Source: Akkermansia muciniphila (GTDB lineage Bacteria; Verrucomicrobiota; Kiritimatiellia; RFP12; JAAYNR01). Taken from it: a stretch of 37,099 nucleotides of DNA. The position numbers and the translations under genes are program-made. The stretch spans positions 1-37,099 of the forward strand of contig CAMBQN010000026.1 of the NCBI GenBank assembly GCA_945870025.1, in the 5' to 3' direction. Below are positions 34,032 to 37,099 of this stretch, one piece after another. The notes below the pieces were generated by a model. It was given only the letters and a program-made list of their open reading frames with translations, was not told the DNA's origin and searched no databases. Each line of letters begins with the position of its first letter. The first letter of the stretch is position 1.

Positions 34032-34435
34032 AGACCACACACAGACTCGCTTGTGCCCTGTTCGCTTGGACCGCCATCGGCGCGCTGATTGCCGGGTGCG
34101 GGCCAAAGGCCGAGAGCGGCACGCACTTTGGCGAACCGTTCACGCAAGCCCCCTCCGTGACCATCGCCCAACTGCTGGCGGCCCCTGATTCGTTCCAGCG
34201 CCAGACGGTGCGGGTGAAAGGGATAATCGAGCGGCAGTGTCCCGCCGCCGGCTGCTGGCTGGTCATCAACGACGGCCAGGGCCGCACGCTCAGGATCGAA
34301 CTTGGCGATTACCATCCGAAATTGCCCATGAATATAGGCCATATGGCGGAAGCCGAGGGCGAACTGATCAAGAAGGGCACCACGCACGAGTTCATCGGCA
34401 CGCGCGTGACTTTCTCAAAGAATGGGACCCCATGA
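34028..34435 (+). CDS. OB-fold-like lipoprotein (DUF4920-like)
   Basis: This is a 135-residue lipoprotein: signal peptide with lipobox IAGC, Cys24 as the lipidated residue. The mature part has TVRVKGIIERQCPAAGCWLV, a segment TLRIELGDYHPKLPMNIG and a late GTRVTFSKNG. The CPxxGCW element within a small beta barrel resembles the DUF4920/OB-fold group seen with metal-handling or cytochrome-related genes. The ATG overlaps the upstream stop (ATGA) with a GGAG site, and its stop overlaps the permease start in the same way. The two Cys could bind a metal or form a disulfide. Function unknown. Confidence 0.65.
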   Translation: MKTTHRLACALFAWTAIGALIAGCGPKAESGTHFGEPFTQAPSVTIAQLLAAPDSFQRQTVRVKGIIERQCPAAGCWLVINDGQGRTLRIELGDYHPKLPMNIGHMAEAEGELIKKGTTHEFIGTRVTFSKNGTP

Positions 34436-35679
34436 CCTTTACCACCTTCGCGTGGAGGAATCTGACCCGCCGTCCCGTCCGCACGCTGCTGACGTCAGGA
34501 GGCGTTGCGCTCGCCGTGGCCGTGGCCGTGAGTCTGGGCGGCTTCAACCTCGGCTACAAGCGCGCCATCGACGGGAGCATCGAGCAGCTCGGTTTTCAGG
34601 TGATGGTCATGGCGAAGGGGTGCCCCTACGAGGCTGCCACGATGATGCTCAAAGGCGGCACCGGGTTGCTCTATCTGCCTGAGAACGCCCATACCAAGAT
34701 CAAGAACGACCCGGACATCGAGGCAATCACGCCGATCTTCATCGGCATCGCCGAGAAGCAGGGCTCGTCGATCGACGATGCTCCGGCGGCCAGTTCCTTC
34801 ACGATCCTCTCGGGCGTGGATGCGCCCTCGTTCCGCGTGATGAAGCCTTGGCTGGCGTTCAAGAAGGGGCCCGGATACGACAGCGGGCGCTGGTTCGCAC
34901 CCGACGCGACCAACGAGGTGGTGATGGGCTTCGAGGCGGCCGAGTACGAGCAGCGCAAGGTGGGCGACGTGCTGTACGCTTCGATCACGCCGAACGGCAA
35001 GACCGCCCCCGTGATGCACGCTTTCCACGTGACTGGCGTGCTGGAGCGGAGCGGCTCGCAGGACGATGGCACCGTCTTTCTACCGTTGACGACGGCGCAG
35101 CGGATCTTCGGCCGTGAGGGGGAACTGACTATCATCGGCATCAAGCTGCGCGAGTTCAACGGCATCCGGATGCGCGAGTTCGAGGGCCGCTGGATGAGCA
35201 TCCCCGAGGTGCAGGTGGTCAGCCTGGAGCAGGTCAAGGGCGCGCTGGTCTCGCTCGTCGGCACGGCGCAGACCATGGTGGCCGCCGTCGCGGTGATTGC
35301 CATCATCGTGGCGGTGATCGGCGTGATCAACGCGATCCTGATGAGCGTCTACGAGCGCATCGGCGAGATCGGCATCATGAAGGCGGTCGGCGCCGCGCGC
35401 ATCCAGGTTTTCCGGCTGATCTGGACGGAGACCCTGCTGATCTGCCTGGCCGGGGCGATATCCGGCTGTCTGCTCGCGGTGATCACGGCCGGGGCGACGG
35501 ATGCTGCGCTGCGCCATCTGTTGAATATCGGCGTGACGCAAGGCCTGGTCCGCATCACGCCGGGGCTGCTGGGGGGCGCGGTTTTGGGATCGGTGATTCT
35601 CGGTTTGCTGGCAGGCATCTGGCCGGCACGCCGCGCGGCCAATCTGCATCCGATCGAGGCGATCCGTGCGAATGAATGA
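34432..35679 (+). CDS. FtsX-type ABC transporter permease
   Basis: This 415-residue inner-membrane permease of the MacB/LolCE class has the MacB-FtsX topology. It has an N-terminal membrane helix (~18-40), a large extracytoplasmic domain, and three C-terminal helices (~280-310, 322-350, 375-398) ending in the hallmark IWPARRAANLHPIEAIRANE. The extracytoplasmic domain carries KGCPYEAATMMLKGG near residue 60, a Cys motif uncommon in LolC/E. Such permeases use mechanotransmission to extract or move substrates in the periplasm. The ATG at 34432 overlaps the lipoprotein stop; a longer open frame from 34237 is spurious. The ATPase gene follows 9 bases later. Substrate unknown. Confidence 0.9.
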   Translation: MTFTTFAWRNLTRRPVRTLLTSGGVALAVAVAVSLGGFNLGYKRAIDGSIEQLGFQVMVMAKGCPYEAATMMLKGGTGLLYLPENAHTKIKNDPDIEAITPIFIGIAEKQGSSIDDAPAASSFTILSGVDAPSFRVMKPWLAFKKGPGYDSGRWFAPDATNEVVMGFEAAEYEQRKVGDVLYASITPNGKTAPVMHAFHVTGVLERSGSQDDGTVFLPLTTAQRIFGREGELTIIGIKLREFNGIRMREFEGRWMSIPEVQVVSLEQVKGALVSLVGTAQTMVAAVAVIAIIVAVIGVINAILMSVYERIGEIGIMKAVGAARIQVFRLIWTETLLICLAGAISGCLLAVITAGATDAALRHLLNIGVTQGLVRITPGLLGGAVLGSVILGLLAGIWPARRAANLHPIEAIRANE

Positions 35680-35688
35680 GGATGACGT

Positions 35689-36369
35689 ATGAGCGGAGAT
35701 GTGATCATTGCGGGACGCGGCCTCTGCCGCTACTATCAGCGGGGCAGCGAGACGGTGCGCGCGCTGGACGGCGTGGACATCGATATCCGCGCCGGCGAGT
35801 CCGTCTGCGTGGTCGGGCCTTCCGGCTCAGGCAAGACCACCCTGATCAACCTGCTCTCGGCCTTGGACGCGCCGACCGCCGGGACACTGGTTATTGACGG
35901 GCGGCGTGTGGACGGGCTTCCCGAACACGAACTGGTGAATATCAGGCGCGGCACGCTCGGGTATGTATTCCAGAAGTTCCACCTGATCCCGACCCTGACG
36001 GTCGCCGAGAACGTGGCGATGCCGCTCTTGTTTCTGGGCAAAAAAACCGACCCGGCAGGGCTCGCCCATGTCCTGGCTGCGGTGGGGCTCGCGGACCGCG
36101 CCAGTCATCTGCCGAAAGAACTTTCGGGAGGACAGATGCAGCGGGTGTCCATCGGGCGTGCGCTCATCACCAACCCGCGCGTGCTGATCGCCGACGAGCC
36201 CACGGGCAATCTCGACCGCCAGACAGGGGAAACGATCTTTGACCTGTTCCTCCAAGCCGTGCGCGAAAAGGGTGTTGCGCTGGTGCTGACCACGCATAAC
36301 CTCGCGCTGGCCGCACGTTGTGACCGCATGGTCACGCTCGAAGATGGACGCATCAAGCGCGGGTCGTGA
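35689..36369 (+). CDS. ABC transporter ATP-binding protein, LolD/MacB type
   Basis: This 226-residue ATPase is the natural partner of the FtsX-type permease. It has Walker A GPSGSGKTT at residues 43-51, a Q-loop in YVFQKFHLIP, signature LSGGQMQ at 145-151, Walker B VLIADE at 165-170 and a switch His in LTTHNLALA. Length is standard for the class. The ATG has a GAGGATG site and lies 9 bases after the permease stop, so it is the last gene of the 32102-36369 operon. It is only moderately similar to the orphan ATPase at 8633-9319. Confidence 0.93.
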   Translation: MSGDVIIAGRGLCRYYQRGSETVRALDGVDIDIRAGESVCVVGPSGSGKTTLINLLSALDAPTAGTLVIDGRRVDGLPEHELVNIRRGTLGYVFQKFHLIPTLTVAENVAMPLLFLGKKTDPAGLAHVLAAVGLADRASHLPKELSGGQMQRVSIGRALITNPRVLIADEPTGNLDRQTGETIFDLFLQAVREKGVALVLTTHNLALAARCDRMVTLEDGRIKRGS

Positions 36370-36405
36370 TCGGTGGGGCGAGACCTCCGGGCGAGCCGCG
36401 GAAAA

Positions 36406-36495
36406 AACCGCAGAATATCGAATATCCAATTTTGAATGTCGAAGGTTCTGGCGGGTGACAAGGGGCCATCCGCCGCACTTCGACATTCTGCGGTT
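36406..36495. repeat. Overlapping inverted repeats downstream of the ABC operon
   Basis: Two perfect 11-base pairs compete: AACCGCAGAAT at 36406-36416 with ATTCTGCGGTT at 36485-36495, and GAATGTCGAAG at 36434-36444 with CTTCGACATTC at 36478-36488. The right arms share ATTC. Between them lie degenerate GAATATCGAATATCC units. The structure may end or stabilise the operon transcript, or belong to another scattered repeat family. Confidence 0.6.
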
Positions 36496-36606
36496 CAGTA
36501 TTCGTCAATCTGCGGTATTTATGGGTCTTCGCTTTTGATGCGTGCATGACGTTCGGAAGTGGCGGGAGCGCCGAAGAGCCACTCGTTATTTTCATTTGCT
36601 TGCTTT

Positions 36607-36658
36607 GTCGCAAATAATGGTGTTTACGATTTGCGCCGTCGCAAATAGGGTCGTTTAC
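36607..36658. repeat. Imperfect 21-base direct repeat in the Fic remnant
   Basis: GTCGCAAATAATGGTGTTTAC at 36607-36627 is repeated as GTCGCAAATAGGGTCGTTTAC at 36638-36658, with an 11-base gap. It overlaps the start of the Fic remnant and may mark a duplication or the breakpoint of the lost gene. Confidence 0.5.
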
Positions 36659-36836
36659 CACTGTGCAACGCGCCGTGGACCGTCTGGAGGCCCTGTCGAT
36701 TGTCACCCAAGTGGGCGAGGCCAAGCGAGACCGTGTTTACTGCGCCAGGGAATTGCTCGCCATCCTGGATGAACCCGCCCAACTCGTTGCGGAAGGTGTG
36801 CGGCAAGGCGGGATGAACACCAGCAATTCTAATTAG
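36618..36836 (+). pseudogene. Fic-family protein C-terminal remnant
   Basis: From 36618 a 72-codon frame ends in TVQRAVDRLEALSIV and AKRDRVYCARELLAILDE. This matches the winged-helix C-terminal end of Fic-domain proteins (TVxRALDRLxxxGIVxExxxxxRxRVYxxxxxLxILDE). The Fic catalytic HPFxxGNGR core is absent, and a stop lies immediately upstream, so this is a remnant. Its stop codon (TAG at 36834-36836) is supplied by the end of the repeat element that begins at 36821, meaning the element now forms the gene's last codons. Confidence 0.7.
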
Positions 36837-36958
36837 GAGGCGATTGGGTCATCGGGGTCGGGGTCGGTATCGGAATCGGGGTCGAATTTCCGTTGGTTTT
36901 ATCGATACCGATACCGACCCCGATACCGACCCCGATGGGCCCTTCTCCAAAATTAGAA
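36821..36958. repeat. Long hairpin element B, related to element A
   Basis: The left end CAGCAATTCTAATTA (36821-36835) is identical to 14435-14449. TTCTAATTAGGAG (36827-36839) pairs, with one extra base, with CTCCAAAATTAGAA (36945-36958). The interior consists of six-base units (TCGGGG, TCGGTA, TCGGAA) on the left and their complements (CGATAC, CGACCC) on the right, giving a long near-perfect stem around a loop near 36887-36900. There is no coding potential. Confidence 0.85.
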
Positions 36959-36960
36959 GG

Positions 36961-37099
36961 TCAATGGACAAAGTAAGTTAGCCTTTGGCAAGGTAAGTGA
37001 GCCTCCTGGCGCATTTAGTCTATCCGAAAAGAAGCATGAAGTGACGCGGCGCGACTTTTTTCGGGCGTCCATGTCGTGTTTTCGCCGTCACAGCTCCGA
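36961..37099. other. Terminal stretch with no supported gene
   Basis: No gene was recognised up to the window end. A short imperfect direct repeat is visible near 36971-37003 (AAGTAAGTTAGCCT, then AGGTAAGTGAGCCT). A gene could begin beyond the window. Confidence 0.4.

Noticed and set aside
36618-36836. A small stand-alone transcription factor
   Set aside because: The winged-helix part matches the C-terminal end of Fic proteins, begins right after a stop codon and has no start with a ribosome site, so a remnant is more likely.

Overview
The window looks like part of the chromosome of a GC-rich, Gram-negative, probably anaerobic bacterium of the PVC group, most likely Kiritimatiellota or a close relative. 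This is inferred from several features together: many type I sulfatases, secreted SUMF1-like proteins, a radical-SAM (oxygen-independent) sulfatase maturase, outer-membrane and lipoprotein genes, and spacers filled with degenerate simple repeats. No rRNA or tRNA is present to confirm it.

Positions 226-11431 (all minus strand). A probable catabolic operon runs from 8551 down to 226: a SUMF1-fold secreted protein, a GlcD-type FAD oxidoreductase, a zinc alcohol dehydrogenase, a Gfo/Idh/MocA oxidoreductase, a PHP-domain protein and an aminotransferase. Upstream of it lie an orphan LolD-type ATPase, a DAHP synthase and an RluA-type pseudouridine synthase. The last two overlap by four bases.

Positions 11431-14404 (minus strand). 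This is the conserved rpmH-rnpA-yidD-yidC cluster, with a good sigma-70-like promoter at 14376-14404. rpmH is only 44 codons, and yidD probably starts at a GTG inside the end of rnpA. No dnaA is adjacent.

Positions 14435-31534 (plus strand). This is a sulfatase island. A first unit holds sulfatase, DUF1961-like protein and sulfatase, joined by ATGA overlaps. A decayed zone follows, with at least two broken sulfatases. Three tandem secreted SUMF1-fold paralogues come next, none with the FGE cysteine pair, one carrying a CBM9/DOMON-like C-terminus. A sulfatase C-terminal remnant leads into a second unit: three sulfatases, a 28-codon coupled ORF, the anaerobic sulfatase-maturating enzyme (anSME) and a DUF202 membrane protein. 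The five intact sulfatases keep a Cys-type C-x-P-x-R motif and show no signal peptide, which fits cytosolic maturation by the encoded anSME. No glycoside hydrolase, SusC/D pair or sugar transporter is visible, so the island looks specialised for desulfation.

Positions 31618-36369. After a dead transposase comes a compact five-gene envelope operon: outer-membrane barrel, secreted FMN-binding-like protein, OB-fold-like lipoprotein, FtsX-type permease and LolD-type ATPase. Three of its products carry distinctive extracytoplasmic cysteines. I cannot assign its substrate, and it is the best candidate here for an undescribed system.

Positions 36370-37099 hold repeats and the C-terminal remnant of a Fic-family protein. 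A long hairpin element there shares an exact 15-base end with another hairpin upstream of rpmH. Several repeat families recur across the window, and some have entered coding sequence.
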